A stretch of 64,000 nucleotides of DNA from Endozoicomonas numazuensis. Its GTDB lineage: Bacteria > Pseudomonadota > Gammaproteobacteria > Pseudomonadales > Endozoicomonadaceae. This document shows positions 53,950-62,906 of the stretch, one piece after another. Numbering within the stretch: position 1 is the stretch's first letter; every line of letters starts with the position of its first letter. A program made the position numbers and the translations under genes. The stretch covers positions 537,845 through 601,844 of the forward strand of contig NZ_JOKH01000001.1 of assembly GCF_000722635.1 (NCBI RefSeq), read 5' to 3'. The notes beneath the pieces are model-generated. The model was not told where the DNA came from. It saw only the letters and a list, made by a program, of their open reading frames with translations, and did no database searches.

Positions 53950-55353
53950 ATGGGAAATGCCTTGGAAGCCAGGCCGATCATCTCAACACAAACTACAACC
54001 TACATACTCGACAGTAATGTTCTGATACACGACCCCAACTCGATCCTCAATTTTGAAGAGCACCAGGTGCTCATCCCCATGACCGTTCTGGAGGAACTGG
54101 ACAAGCTTAAGAACGGAAAGCAAACCATTGCTGCTGACTGCCGACAGGCCATCAGACTGATTGATCAAATACTGGGCACTGCCTCACCCGCAGAGATCGA
54201 AGCAGGCGTTCCTATCAGACGTGGTAATAAGTCAGAGCCTCAGGGTACTCTCTCAATCCTGAGCTCTCATCACGTTGAAAATATCACCACTCTGCCCACC
54301 AGCAATAACGATAACCGTATCATTAACGATATCTGCCATTTCCAGGAAACTCATCCGGGTGCACCGGTTATCCTGGTCACCAAAGATATCAATATGCGCC
54401 TCAAAGCCAGAGGATGCGGAATTCCAACGGAGGATTACCACAGCGACCAGCTGGTTTCCGATATTGGTCTACTCAATAAAGGTTACCGACTGTTTGAAGG
54501 CAACTTCTGGGATAGAGTTTCTCAGGTTCAGACAGAACAACTGGAAGGTGTTACCTTCCATAGATTGCTGAAAGAAGAACTCGGCGATGATATCTATCTG
54601 AACCAGTTCTTTCTGGACGACACCGGGTTTGTAGCCAGAGTCAATGCTATCACTCAGGATGAAGTTCAGTTACAGCATTACTGTCGTGAATCATTAATGA
54701 GCCAGGAAGCCTGGGGTCTTCAGCCTCTTGATATCTATCAAGCCATGGCTTTGAATCTTCTGCTGGATCCTGATATTCATCTGGTCAATCTGACCGGTGC
54801 TGCGGGTTCAGGTAAAACGATTCTCGCTCTGGCTGCAGCTATTGAGATGACGGTAGCCACCAAGCAATTCCGTCGAATCATTGCTACCCGCTCAACCCGG
54901 GGGCTGGATGAAGACATTGGTTATTTACCTGGTACGGAAGCGGAGAAAATGGAGCCTTGGCTGGGCGCCATTACCGATAACCTCGAAGCTCTGCATTGTG
55001 ACGATGAATCCACCAACAGCAGTGTGGACTACATCCTCAAGCAGGTTCCCCTCCACTTCAAATCCCTGAACTATATCCGGGGCCGAAGCTTTCAGCAGAG
55101 TCTGATCATTATTGATGAGTGTCAGAACCTGACGCCACACCAGATAAAAACAATAATCACCCGTGCGGGTTCCGGCAGTAAGGTGATCTGTTTGGGCAAC
55201 CTGGCCCAGATTGACACGCCTTACCTGGCACCCACCAGTTCAGGTCTGACTTATATGACCGAGCGGTTCAAGAATTTCCCACACGGTGGAGCCATACAAC
55301 TACAGGGAGTCCCACGCTCACCACTGGCCGCTTACGCTGAAGAAAACCTTTAA
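53950..55353 (+). CDS. PIN-PhoH fusion protein (PhoH2-type)
   Basis: ATG 53950 has GAGGA 8 nt upstream; ATG 53914 is also in frame. The 467-residue product starts with a PIN ribonuclease domain (TYILDSNVLIHDP, VLEELDKLK, and acidic residues in LVTKDINMRLKA) and continues with a PhoH-type ATPase: Walker A NLTGAAGSGKTILAL, Walker B LIIIDECQNLT and TRAGSGSKVICLGN. PIN-PhoH proteins couple RNA unwinding to cleavage and are known as PhoH2 in mycobacteria; the activity here is by family inference. It sits alone after a short AT-rich gap downstream of rhlB. Confidence 0.9.
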   Translation: MGNALEARPIISTQTTTYILDSNVLIHDPNSILNFEEHQVLIPMTVLEELDKLKNGKQTIAADCRQAIRLIDQILGTASPAEIEAGVPIRRGNKSEPQGTLSILSSHHVENITTLPTSNNDNRIINDICHFQETHPGAPVILVTKDINMRLKARGCGIPTEDYHSDQLVSDIGLLNKGYRLFEGNFWDRVSQVQTEQLEGVTFHRLLKEELGDDIYLNQFFLDDTGFVARVNAITQDEVQLQHYCRESLMSQEAWGLQPLDIYQAMALNLLLDPDIHLVNLTGAAGSGKTILALAAAIEMTVATKQFRRIIATRSTRGLDEDIGYLPGTEAEKMEPWLGAITDNLEALHCDDESTNSSVDYILKQVPLHFKSLNYIRGRSFQQSLIIIDECQNLTPHQIKTIITRAGSGSKVICLGNLAQIDTPYLAPTSSGLTYMTERFKNFPHGGAIQLQGVPRSPLAAYAEENL

Positions 55354-55372
55354 CTTTCATTGTCCGTTGAGG

Positions 55373-55400
55373 GATAGCCAGACTTTTTAGTCTGGCTATC
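55373..55400. terminator. Hairpin downstream of the PIN-PhoH gene
   Basis: GATAGCCAGACT and AGTCTGGCTATC form a perfect 12 bp stem with a TTTT loop, 19 bp after the stop. It has no T-tract on either side but is very stable. Confidence 0.65.
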
Positions 55401-55532
55401 TAATGCCTATAGTAAAATAAAATACAGGCAACAGAAATTAATCATTAACTTTCCTGCGCAACACCCCCTATCCTGAGTTCTATCGACCTGCATCAACTCA
55501 GCAGGTATCTCACTGGAATACAGTAGAGTAAC

Positions 55533-55660
55533 TATACCCATTGGATTTCAAGATGCTACCAGGCGACAAGTGAGCGAAGCCCTGTGAGCCTACAAGTAGT
55601 AGGTGATCAGGGTGAGCGAACGCTGGCAACAACGTAGCATCTTGAAAGGCGATGGGTATA
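55533..55660. repeat. 128 bp palindromic interspersed repeat, copy A
   Basis: The ends are inverted repeats: TATACCCATTGGATTTCAAGATGCTAC at the left, complemented at the right by GTAGCATCTTGAAAGGCGATGGGTATA with a few mismatches. The full 128 bp is identical to the copy at 62866-62993. Copy A ends 40 bp upstream of gdhA, so it lies in the gdhA leader or promoter region. The intervening 55354-55532 holds a hairpin but no gene. Confidence 0.93.
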
Positions 55661-55700
55661 TCCGCTTCCCGGCGTTACTCAACGATAAGGAGCAGGCACC

Positions 55701-57050
55701 ATGTTTTCTAATAAACTAAATCTTGACGATTTCATGCTAGGGCTGGCCAAGCGCAATCCACACGAACCTGAGTTCTATCAGGCAGTTTATGAGGTGGCAC
55801 AGAGTGTTATTCCCTATATCAATCACCACCCGGAATATATTGATGCCCGTATCCTGGAAAGGATGACGGAGCCAGACCGAATTATCAGTTTCAGAGTTTG
55901 CTGGGAAGACGACGAAGGGCACATAAGAGTCAATCGTGGATACAGAGTTCAATTCAACAATGCTATTGGTCCCTATAAAGGTGGACTTCGCTTTACCAGC
56001 CACCTCACTCTGGACACATTAAAATTTCTGGGCTTTGAACAAACCTTCAAAAACAGCCTGACCACTCTGCCACTGGGCGCAGCAAAAGGCGGCTCCGACT
56101 TTAACCCTAAGGGGAAAAGTGATCGGGAAGTCATGCGTTTCTGCCAGTCCTTCATGTCCGAACTACACAAACATATTGGTGTGTACACCGATATTCCCGC
56201 CGGCGACATTGGCGTCGGAGGCCGTGAAATCAGCTATTTATTTGGACAATACAAACGGCTGGAGAATCAATTCCAGGGGGTTCTGACGGGTAAAGGGCTG
56301 GAATACGGTGGCAGTCTTATCCGCAAGGAAGCCACTGGCTTTGGCACCACCTACTTCATGGAAGAGATACTGAAAGAACATGGCAGCTCTCTGGAAGGAA
56401 AAAAGTGTGTTATTTCAGGTTCCGGTAATGTCGCGCTTTATACAGCAGAAAAAGTCATGCAACTGGGCGGCCATGTACTCGCCATGTCTGACTCGTCTGG
56501 CACAATTCATATACCTGACGGCATCAGCCGGGAACAACTGGACTGGTTGATCGACCTGAAAGAAAACCGTCGGGGCAGAATTCAGGAATTTGCTGAACAT
56601 TTTCAATGTGAGTTTTTACCAGATACAAAAGTCTGGGGCATTCCTTGTCAGATTGCCTTTGCTTGTGCGACACAAAATGAGCTGGAGAAATCCGACGCTC
56701 AACAGCTCATCAAAAATGGCTGTATCGCGGTGGCCGAAGGTGCCAACATGCCCTCCACTCTGGAAGCCGTTCACCTCTTCAAGAAGAACAATATTTTATT
56801 TGCTCCAGCCAAAGCCGCAAATGCCGGAGGCGTTGCTGTTTCTGGTCTGGAAATGACTCAAAACAGTATGAGGTTGTCCTGGTCGATGGAAGAACTTGAA
56901 GATCGCCTGAAAACAATCATGCAGAAAATACACAGCCAGTGCATCAAGTACGGTCGAGGTGAAGGTGAAACCATCGACTATGTTAGGGGAGCCAACATAG
57001 CCGGTTTCAAGAAAGTGGCTGATGCCATGCTGGCTTATGGGGTCGTGTAA
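55701..57050 (+). CDS. gdhA: NADP-specific glutamate dehydrogenase
   Basis: The 449-residue hexameric-type enzyme makes glutamate from 2-oxoglutarate and ammonia with NADPH. The catalytic region is NAIGPYKGGLRFTSHLTLD and LPLGAAKGGSDFNPKG with the active-site lysines, followed by the Asp in PAGDIGVGGREISYLFG. The dinucleotide fold begins at CVISGSGNVALYTAEK. AAGGAG lies 9 nt before ATG 55701. The enzyme is monocistronic, with a 128 bp repeat directly upstream and a REP-like palindrome 51 bp downstream. Confidence 0.97.
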   Translation: MFSNKLNLDDFMLGLAKRNPHEPEFYQAVYEVAQSVIPYINHHPEYIDARILERMTEPDRIISFRVCWEDDEGHIRVNRGYRVQFNNAIGPYKGGLRFTSHLTLDTLKFLGFEQTFKNSLTTLPLGAAKGGSDFNPKGKSDREVMRFCQSFMSELHKHIGVYTDIPAGDIGVGGREISYLFGQYKRLENQFQGVLTGKGLEYGGSLIRKEATGFGTTYFMEEILKEHGSSLEGKKCVISGSGNVALYTAEKVMQLGGHVLAMSDSSGTIHIPDGISREQLDWLIDLKENRRGRIQEFAEHFQCEFLPDTKVWGIPCQIAFACATQNELEKSDAQQLIKNGCIAVAEGANMPSTLEAVHLFKKNNILFAPAKAANAGGVAVSGLEMTQNSMRLSWSMEELEDRLKTIMQKIHSQCIKYGRGEGETIDYVRGANIAGFKKVADAMLAYGVV

Positions 57051-57101
57051 TTATTTTTTACTCAAGCTACCCCATAATATAACTGCCTTATTTGACCAGT
57101 C

Positions 57102-57164
57102 CCCGTTCGGGCTGAGCCTGTCGAAGCCCAGAGCCACCACCCTTCGACAGGCTCAGGGTGAACG
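57102..57164. repeat. REP-like palindrome downstream of gdhA
   Basis: CCCGTTCGGGCTGAGCCTGTCGAAG and CTTCGACAGGCTCAGGGTGAACGG form a long imperfect stem around a short GC-rich loop. The sequence type (TTCGACAGGCTCAG) is a common interspersed palindrome in many proteobacteria. It lies between convergent genes and may act as terminator or mRNA-end stabiliser. Confidence 0.8.
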
Positions 57165-57205
57165 GAGTTCATGTTTTAATCGGGAAGTTATTTCAAGACA
57201 AATCC

Positions 57206-58045
57206 TTACGGGATAGCTTTATTTACAGAAGCAACCTTTTGGATAAATGCTCTTATAGAAGGATAAAAATTTGGAGACTCATCCAGATTATTGTGGTCAT
57301 AACCTGTAAGAACCTTCGTATCTGATGAACCTTGCCAGACTTGAGACAATTTGTGTCCATGGGATGGAGGAATAATCTGATCCAATGATGCAATGAGAAA
57401 TAATGCTGGAGTATTTAACTGACCAGCTCGCTGTAAACTTTCAAATGGGTGTTTCAATATCCATCGAACTGGTAACCATGGAAAATGATGGCTAACAACA
57501 GCTCGCAGGCTGTCGTAAGGAGTTACTAGAACCACGCCAAAAAGTGATTGATTATTGAGCTTAACTTGTTGGGTCAGCTGAACTGCCACTCCACTTCCAA
57601 GACTTCGCCCCATCAGCAAAATTCTTTCTGGAGAAACTTCTTTTTCTTTGATGAGATACTCATATTGAGCCCAAGCATCTGCAACCAAGCTTTCTTCTGA
57701 AGGAGAACCATTACTGCTTCCGTACCCTCGATAGTTGAAAGCATAAAACTCCGACACTCCCAACTCTTTAGATAAGTAAAGCATTGTGGAAACGTCTTCT
57801 GCATTGCCTCCAAAGTAAAGTACTACAACGCCATTGGACTTATCAGTAAATTGCCGCCTGAAACCACTCAGAACAACATCTCCACGCTCAAGATTGATAG
57901 ATGTATGCTCAACGCCCTTGAGTATATGGTGATCATTCGTTGCACCTGGGAAAATAAAACCATTCTGTTGTATAAAGAAAAACAGACAAACACATAGATA
58001 TATCCCAAACACCACTAAAGTGATCAGTCCGAGGACACTACTCAT
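57206..58045 (-). CDS. Membrane-anchored alpha/beta hydrolase
   Basis: ATG 58045 overlaps the end of the upstream lipoprotein gene by 8 bp, a translation-coupled layout; the frame itself is open further upstream. The 279-residue protein has one N-terminal membrane helix (LITLVVFGIYLCVCLFFFI). The hydrolase core has YFGGNAEDV, YRGYGSSNGSPSEE, the nucleophile elbow LLMGRSLGSGVAVQL and an Asp (SLDQIIPPSHG) and His (GYDHNNL) in triad positions. It belongs to the BEM46/YfhR-like serine hydrolases, whose substrates are mostly unknown. It forms the last gene of a three-gene unit left by the nearby IS element. Confidence 0.82.
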   Translation of the reverse strand: MSSVLGLITLVVFGIYLCVCLFFFIQQNGFIFPGATNDHHILKGVEHTSINLERGDVVLSGFRRQFTDKSNGVVVLYFGGNAEDVSTMLYLSKELGVSEFYAFNYRGYGSSNGSPSEESLVADAWAQYEYLIKEKEVSPERILLMGRSLGSGVAVQLTQQVKLNNQSLFGVVLVTPYDSLRAVVSHHFPWLPVRWILKHPFESLQRAGQLNTPALFLIASLDQIIPPSHGHKLSQVWQGSSDTKVLTGYDHNNLDESPNFYPSIRAFIQKVASVNKAIP

Positions 58046-58451
58046 CAGTACAATTCCAGCTTTGTAACCATTGATCAGGATCACTGTTAATCGGAACAGG
58101 ACTGACACAAATGCAGACCAGATCTTCAACCAGCCCAACAGCTAGCAAATCTCCTGACTTTGCATCACCCAGCTCAAACTTTGGCAACACTAGTTTTACT
58201 GTTTCATACTGGCCATTTTTTACTACACCCTTCAATACTACTGGTTCAGGAAAACCTTGAGCTAAAGATGGGGATTTCTTCAGCCCAAACAGACCGCTTT
58301 TTGAGGTAACTTCAGTAACTTCAACTATAAGTTTTTTCTGAATATCTCTCTCCGCTGGCCACTCCCAACGCAACTCTGTTTCACCTGCCATAGCACACCC
58401 TCCCAAAACCATAGATAAAAGTACTAAAATATAAATAAACCTGTGCTGCAT
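58038..58451 (-). CDS. Small lipoprotein of unknown function
   Basis: The 137-residue product has a clear lipoprotein signal peptide with lipobox VLGGC (MQHRFIYILVLLSMVLGGCA). The mature part is short, with likely beta strands and a cysteine pair in LVCICVSP. It lies 6 bp after the stop of a gene fragment with a papain-fold-like C-terminus and overlaps the hydrolase gene by 8 bp. Tight packing suggests the three work together; a protective (immunity) or envelope role is only a guess. Confidence 0.7.
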   Translation of the reverse strand: MQHRFIYILVLLSMVLGGCAMAGETELRWEWPAERDIQKKLIVEVTEVTSKSGLFGLKKSPSLAQGFPEPVVLKGVVKNGQYETVKLVLPKFELGDAKSGDLLAVGLVEDLVCICVSPVPINSDPDQWLQSWNCTDE

Positions 58452-58457
58452 AATGCC

Positions 58458-58859
58458 CTACACCTCGCTCACAGGTAAAACTTGCAGTTTGAAACGCAAA
58501 TCCGCTGTTCTCCGCACGCCTATATGTCCAGTAACAAATTGAACATCCCTATTCGTTTCTTTGCTGAGCTGCTTGAAAAGATTATTGGGTGTATCCAAAC
58601 CAGGAATGCTCTTTGACAAGATATTTGACGCAACAAAAACTTCCGATGCGTGAGACGAGCAATTTCCGCCCAGAAGATTGAAAGAGCCCGGGTTCAGTTT
58701 CAACTGTTGCCAGAACTTATCAAACAGTTCTCCTTCATCATGCGTGACTCGTAAAGAAATCAAACAGGATATGACATTAAGTTGTTTAGCCATATTCGCA
58801 TCGACATAATAAGGACGGATTTTTTGCATCCCATCGAAATTTGCTACCATTCCCTTCAT
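58458..58859 (-). pseudogene. 3' fragment of a gene cut by the IS1634-type element
   Basis: The open frame from ATG 58859 (134 codons) begins exactly at the IS end and has no ribosome-binding site, so its 5' part has probably been lost. The residual sequence includes VTHDEGELFDKFWQQLKL, GSFNLLGGNCSSHASEVF and TPNNLFKQLSKET. The order 'helix, F-N-L-x-G-x-N-C-S, helix, T-P-x-x-L' is reminiscent of permuted NlpC/P60 (papain-fold) peptidases, in which the cysteine follows an upstream His; the His part would be missing. Assignment is tentative. Expression from the IS is possible. Confidence 0.5.
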
Positions 58860-60591
58860 CCGACATTCACCACCCCGAATTAGGAATAAATTTCTTGGTA
58901 CGTTGACCCCAAGACAAGGACTATTGTCGTCATACTCTCCGAGAGACCGATTACATGTTTCTCCGTCCCGTTGACCGTTAACACATGGACACCCGAAAAA
59001 CAGAAGAAAACCCACCTGCCTGTAGGGTTCTGGGCTGGCTTTTTCTTCATGTCAGGAAACGTCCGACTTTGCCTTTTCAGCTCATGACGAATCCGGTGCT
59101 GGATAGCAGCATAGACCATCAGGCAAAGCGTCATCACCATTAATAAAGCCTCAATGCGTTCCGGCTTCTTCAGATACAAAGACGACACCAGAAAGTCCGG
59201 GCTTTTCAGAAAACGGAAGCCCCTTTCAACCTGTTGCTGAGATTTGTAAGTCCTGAGCAGTTCTGCGGTGGTCAGTCTGCCTGTATCAGTGTCGTTCGTA
59301 GCGAGAACAAAGCAACCCAGCGATGCCTCAGCATCCCGTCGGGTTTGCACAGTGACCGAGCAACACCCTGTCACGAAGTACTCCAGATGATCCGGCTCTG
59401 CCCCGTGAGCGGGACGACCTTTGGTCTTGTAACAGGGCTTTGAAATAATCTGTGGCTCAGCCTGACAGAGTTCAGATTGCTTTTGCCACTGCTTGAAGGC
59501 TTCAAGGGCGTCCTTCTCGCACCGGAACGCTTTTTTGCCCAGTTTTTCCAGTTTCTTGCACTCTGCCAGAGATTTTTTCTGCATACGTCTTGTCAGTGTC
59601 TTCTGTTCAGTTTTCCGGCTTTGCTTGTTGCGGAATAAAACCCAGCGTTGTTCTACGCCAGCATAATCAGACGACACCTTTATGGCTTCGTAATGCTCAA
59701 AACCTTCCACAGCCTTCATAGTGCGTGTTGGCGCACTCTGCACCAGCTCTTTGGCGGCGGCGATATTGAGGGGAACACGGGAAATGAACCACTGCCCTTG
59801 TTGATCCAGTTTTTGAAGCGTTTCTGCTACATACAACGCAGCATCAGCAACGAAGTAACGGGCTTCCAGTGCGGCCTTGAAACTCTTCAGGTGCTGGGAT
59901 ACGACCCACTGAAAACTCGTCTTGTCGGTCACATTGCCGCTGGCAGCGGCAATAAACATGGGAATGCCCGCTTTGTTTTCGGTCATCAGAAGCAAAATGG
60001 CCTGGTTCAGGTCTGGCCGATGGTCACGGCTGTAGCCTTTGCAAATCCTGATGCAATTAAGGTCTTCGTCGCTCTCCTCGCTGTCGCTATTATAACGACC
60101 ATCGACGTGTAGGCTTGTACCGTCAAGGTTTAACGCCTCGCATGGCAGCTTGAGGTGCTTTGCTACCTTGATAGCCAGCTCGAAATAGACTTTACTGACA
60201 TCCAGGTTGAACATCTCATCCAGTGCTCTTCCGAGCACTTTGTCGTTTAAGTGCTCAGGTTCGACTCCCTCCCTGATCAGCTTGTCGAGGGGTTTGTTGT
60301 CGAAAAACTGCGGAAACATATGGAGAGATTGCCCAACGAACCCCAAGCCATTGAGAATCATGGCGAGAATGCACTCACCATGAGAAACCTTCCACTCGTC
60401 GGACTGCTTTGGGGCACGCTGGTCAATGTGTTCGACGATCCCAAGCTCTTTGCACATTCCTGCGACTAAGCCGAGGTGATCCATGACCTGAGTGCGGTAC
60501 TGAACAGGAGGCATAAGACGGTTTCCTGATATTTGCTTATCTGATAAATAGCAGACTTCAGGAAAATGTCAGGTTAGGTGGTGAATGTCGG
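58860..60591 (-). mobile_element. Complete IS1634-family insertion sequence
   Basis: Perfect 15 bp terminal inverted repeats CCGACATTCACCACC (58860-58874) and its complement (60577-60591) bound a 1732 bp element with one intact transposase gene. No matching target duplication is visible: the left flank ends CCTTCAT and the right begins GAACATG. The different genes on the two sides indicate deletion or recombination at the element. Confidence 0.9.
58880..60514 (-). CDS. IS1634-family transposase
   Basis: The 544-residue protein is of the DDE type with the IS1634/DUF4277 N-terminus (VMDHLGLVAGMCKELGIVEHID). The first catalytic Asp is likely in EALNLDGTSLHVDG, the second in EARYFVADAALYVAE, and the Glu in QQQVERGFRFLKSPDF (YREK-like region). 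CAGGAG precedes ATG 60514. The stop codon is close to the left inverted repeat. Intact reading frame and perfect repeats suggest recent activity. Confidence 0.92.
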   Translation of the reverse strand: MPPVQYRTQVMDHLGLVAGMCKELGIVEHIDQRAPKQSDEWKVSHGECILAMILNGLGFVGQSLHMFPQFFDNKPLDKLIREGVEPEHLNDKVLGRALDEMFNLDVSKVYFELAIKVAKHLKLPCEALNLDGTSLHVDGRYNSDSEESDEDLNCIRICKGYSRDHRPDLNQAILLLMTENKAGIPMFIAAASGNVTDKTSFQWVVSQHLKSFKAALEARYFVADAALYVAETLQKLDQQGQWFISRVPLNIAAAKELVQSAPTRTMKAVEGFEHYEAIKVSSDYAGVEQRWVLFRNKQSRKTEQKTLTRRMQKKSLAECKKLEKLGKKAFRCEKDALEAFKQWQKQSELCQAEPQIISKPCYKTKGRPAHGAEPDHLEYFVTGCCSVTVQTRRDAEASLGCFVLATNDTDTGRLTTAELLRTYKSQQQVERGFRFLKSPDFLVSSLYLKKPERIEALLMVMTLCLMVYAAIQHRIRHELKRQSRTFPDMKKKPAQNPTGRWVFFCFSGVHVLTVNGTEKHVIGLSESMTTIVLVLGSTYQEIYS

Positions 60592-60736
60592 GAACATGAT
60601 TAGGATCGAAAAACTGTCGATGAATGGTGCGTGCCCGGAACAGCAGATCATTAAAGGGTTGATGATAAATATCTTTGACTTCGCCTAACGTCCAGTCTGT
60701 TCGGATAAGCTCTTCCTGCCTGACAATCTTGGTCAT
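60569..60736 (-). pseudogene. bioB: Truncated biotin synthase gene, 5' end only
   Basis: The frame begins at ATG 60736 and matches the BioB N-terminus: [20 protein letters not shown], then [18 protein letters not shown]. After this the sequence enters the IS right end and stops after seven IS-encoded residues. The radical-SAM cysteine motif and the rest of the enzyme are absent, and no bioB sequence occurs beyond the other end of the IS. So biotin synthase from this locus is lost. Recognition of the fragment rests on about 45 residues but is convincing. Confidence 0.85.
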
Positions 60737-60801
60737 GTGCAAATACTACCAATGAGGAATTACATGGATTGCTGATGGAAGAAAGTCTATTTGGGGAATG
60801 G

Positions 60802-60840
60802 CAGCTGTCAACTTTAAAAGCAGAATAAAGTTGACAGCTG
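60802..60840. promoter_or_regulatory. Perfect inverted repeat upstream of the bioB remnant, possible BirA operator
   Basis: CAGCTGTCAACTTT and AAAGTTGACAGCTG are perfect 14 bp arms around 11 nt. The TGTCAAC...GTTGACA halves with 15-17 nt between them resemble BirA operators (TTGTCAACC-N15-GGTTGACAA). It lies 66 bp before the bioB start, where such an operator is expected. A terminator is less likely as there is no T-run. Confidence 0.45.
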
Positions 60841-61219
60841 TTGAAGTGCTTATGTATTCCTGAACTATGGCTCTATTTCGGGGCTTTCTCAGGCTGGCTG
60901 AAGAAAAGTGAAGGATTGCAACAGAAACAGCCTTCAGACAAAGATTGATTTGAACGGATCAACCTTGCTGAAGGATCAGACATGTCTGCAACGCCCTCAC
61001 TTCGCCCTATGTTCTCATTTCCTGGCTGGGTCATCGACGTTGACTGGGAGGATTCCAGCGCAATAGGTATACAAGGGCTCTGCCAGTGAGTTTCTCGATC
61101 GGTGGATTGAGATGGCCAGAATTAACCGGGGTTTTTTATAGGTTTTCTGACAGGCACTAATTAGCGACCACGAAGATAAGTCGGTATTATCAACGCATCC
61201 ATTGAAAAGGTTGCTTTTA
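60841..61219 (+). other. Region between the bioB operator and the phosphomannomutase gene
   Basis: No convincing gene. A short frame from ATG 60981 (36 codons) with Trp/Asp-rich residues has no ribosome-binding site or family likeness and may be residual sequence. Only the last part, with AAAGG before ATG 61220, is clearly functional. Confidence 0.4.
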
Positions 61220-62602
61220 ATGAAATCTTTGAACTGTTTCAAATCCTATGATGTCCGAGGTCGCATGCCGGACGAGTTGAATGAACAAGTCGCCTGGAGA
61301 ATCGGACGTGCAACTGCAGAGTATTTAAAAACAGATACAGTTGTAGTGGGTGGAGACATTCGCCTTTCATCGCCTTCTTTAAAGGCAGCACTCACACAAG
61401 GTCTTAGATCGGGTGGCGTCAATGTTCTGGATATTGGTCTGTGCGGCACTGAAGAGATCTATTTCGCCACTTCTCATCTGAAAGTGGGCGGCGGCATTAT
61501 GGTCACTGCCAGCCACAACCCCAAAGACTACAACGGGATGAAGCTGGTAAGGGAAGACAGCAAACCGATTTCTGGCGATACCGGTTTACGTGCCATTCAA
61601 AAGTTAGCTGAGGATACTTTTATAACCGCAGACTTAGATGATACATCTCATCTGTCAGGCAATTATGAAACCATCAGTGTGCTTGATGCATACATTGAAC
61701 ATATCCTTGGCTATATCAAACCCACTCAGCTAAAGCCAATGAGACTGGTGGTCAATGCAGGCAATGGCGCAGCGGGTCATGTTATAGACGCTATTGAAGC
61801 CCGGTTCCAGGCAGATTCAATACCTGTCGAATTTATCAAAATCCACCATGAACCAGACGGTCACTTCCCCCATGGCATTCCTAATCCACTTCTCCCTGAA
61901 TGTCGACAGGCAACCAGTGACGCGGTTCTGGAACACCAGGCAGACATGGGTATAGCCTGGGACGGTGATTTCGACCGCTGTTTTCTGTTTGACGAACAGG
62001 GCCAGTTTATTGAGGGCTATTACATTGTCGGCCTGCTGGGTGAAGCCTTCTTGAGTCATACGCCCGGTGCCAAAATTATCCATGACCCCCGACTCACCTG
62101 GAATACCATCGACCAGGTTCAGAGTGCGGGAGGTGAGCCAGTACTGTGCAAAACCGGTCACGCTTTTATAAAAGAAAGAATGCGTAACGAAGATGCGGTT
62201 TATGGGGGAGAAATGAGTGCTCACCATTACTTCCGGGACTTTGCTTACTGTGACTCTGGCATGATTCCCTGGCTGCTGGTTGCAGAACTATTGTCTCAAA
62301 AGAACCAGACGCTCTCCTCGATGGTAGCCGAACGGATTGAGAAATTCCCTTCCTCAGGGGAAATAAACAGCAAGCTGGAAAACCCTGCGAAAGCAATCGA
62401 AGCCATTCTGGCAATCTATGAAAAGAATGCAGTCGAGATTGATCGCACCGACGGTATCTCCGTTGATATGGGAGACTGGCGTTTTAACCTCAGAATGTCC
62501 AATACCGAACCCGTGATCAGACTGAATGTAGAAAGTCGGGGTGATAAGCCACTAATGGAAGAAAAAACCACTGAACTTCTGGCACTGATACGTTCTCAGT
62601 AA
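61220..62602 (+). CDS. Phosphomannomutase (ManB/CpsG type)
   Basis: The 460-residue protein from ATG 61220 is a complete alpha-D-phosphohexomutase: phosphoserine loop in [18 protein letters not shown], metal-binding loop in [15 protein letters not shown], sugar-binding loop in [12 protein letters not shown] and phosphate-binding loop in [15 protein letters not shown]. The GEMSAHH form favours mannose/glucose mutases. It would convert mannose-6-phosphate to mannose-1-phosphate for GDP-mannose and surface polysaccharide, and may also act on glucose phosphates. It stands apart from other polysaccharide genes here. Confidence 0.93.
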   Translation: MKSLNCFKSYDVRGRMPDELNEQVAWRIGRATAEYLKTDTVVVGGDIRLSSPSLKAALTQGLRSGGVNVLDIGLCGTEEIYFATSHLKVGGGIMVTASHNPKDYNGMKLVREDSKPISGDTGLRAIQKLAEDTFITADLDDTSHLSGNYETISVLDAYIEHILGYIKPTQLKPMRLVVNAGNGAAGHVIDAIEARFQADSIPVEFIKIHHEPDGHFPHGIPNPLLPECRQATSDAVLEHQADMGIAWDGDFDRCFLFDEQGQFIEGYYIVGLLGEAFLSHTPGAKIIHDPRLTWNTIDQVQSAGGEPVLCKTGHAFIKERMRNEDAVYGGEMSAHHYFRDFAYCDSGMIPWLLVAELLSQKNQTLSSMVAERIEKFPSSGEINSKLENPAKAIEAILAIYEKNAVEIDRTDGISVDMGDWRFNLRMSNTEPVIRLNVESRGDKPLMEEKTTELLALIRSQ

Positions 62603-62678
62603 TCTTTGGCGAACAGGATTCAGGCAGACTCTGCGAGCCGTCCTGGAATGGCAAAATCTGACACCTTGGCTACATTCC

Positions 62679-62906
62679 TTGATACATCAAGATTTCTGGA
62701 ATCAAGCGAATGAAACCTCTTCAAAGTTTCAACGCTGTGTGGCTGCGCTCTGCCTGGCCACCTCACTGCCTATGATGGCAGCGCCAGCCGCGGAGTCACC
62801 TAAAAAATCCATGCCTGAATCGGTATCTGGGCTCTGGAAAAATATCCGAGGCTCGGTTTTAGAGCTATACCCATTGGATTTCAAGATGCTACCAGGCGAC
62901 AAGTGA
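62679..62906 (+). pseudogene. Exported-protein gene truncated by the 128 bp repeat
   Basis: The frame from TTG 62679 covers 75 codons: a polar start, a signal-peptide-like run (CVAALCLATSLPMMAAPAA) and the beginning of a mature part up to SGLWKNIRGSVLEL. The last ~13 residues are encoded by the inserted repeat. An ATG at 62710 in another frame gives MKPLQSF, which joined by a frameshift would be a natural signal-peptide start. So both a frameshift and the insertion disable it. The 280 bp after the repeat are open in scattered pieces only and may hold its decayed remainder. Confidence 0.5.

Noticed and set aside
57022-57216. Plus-strand frame of 64 codons after gdhA
   Set aside because: Its middle is the translated REP-like palindrome, a well-known source of false ORFs, and its start lies within gdhA.
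58860-59015. N-terminal extension of the papain-fold-like fragment reading into the IS
   Set aside because: These codons come from the IS end, overlapping the transposase gene's 3' part in another frame, so are not part of the original gene.
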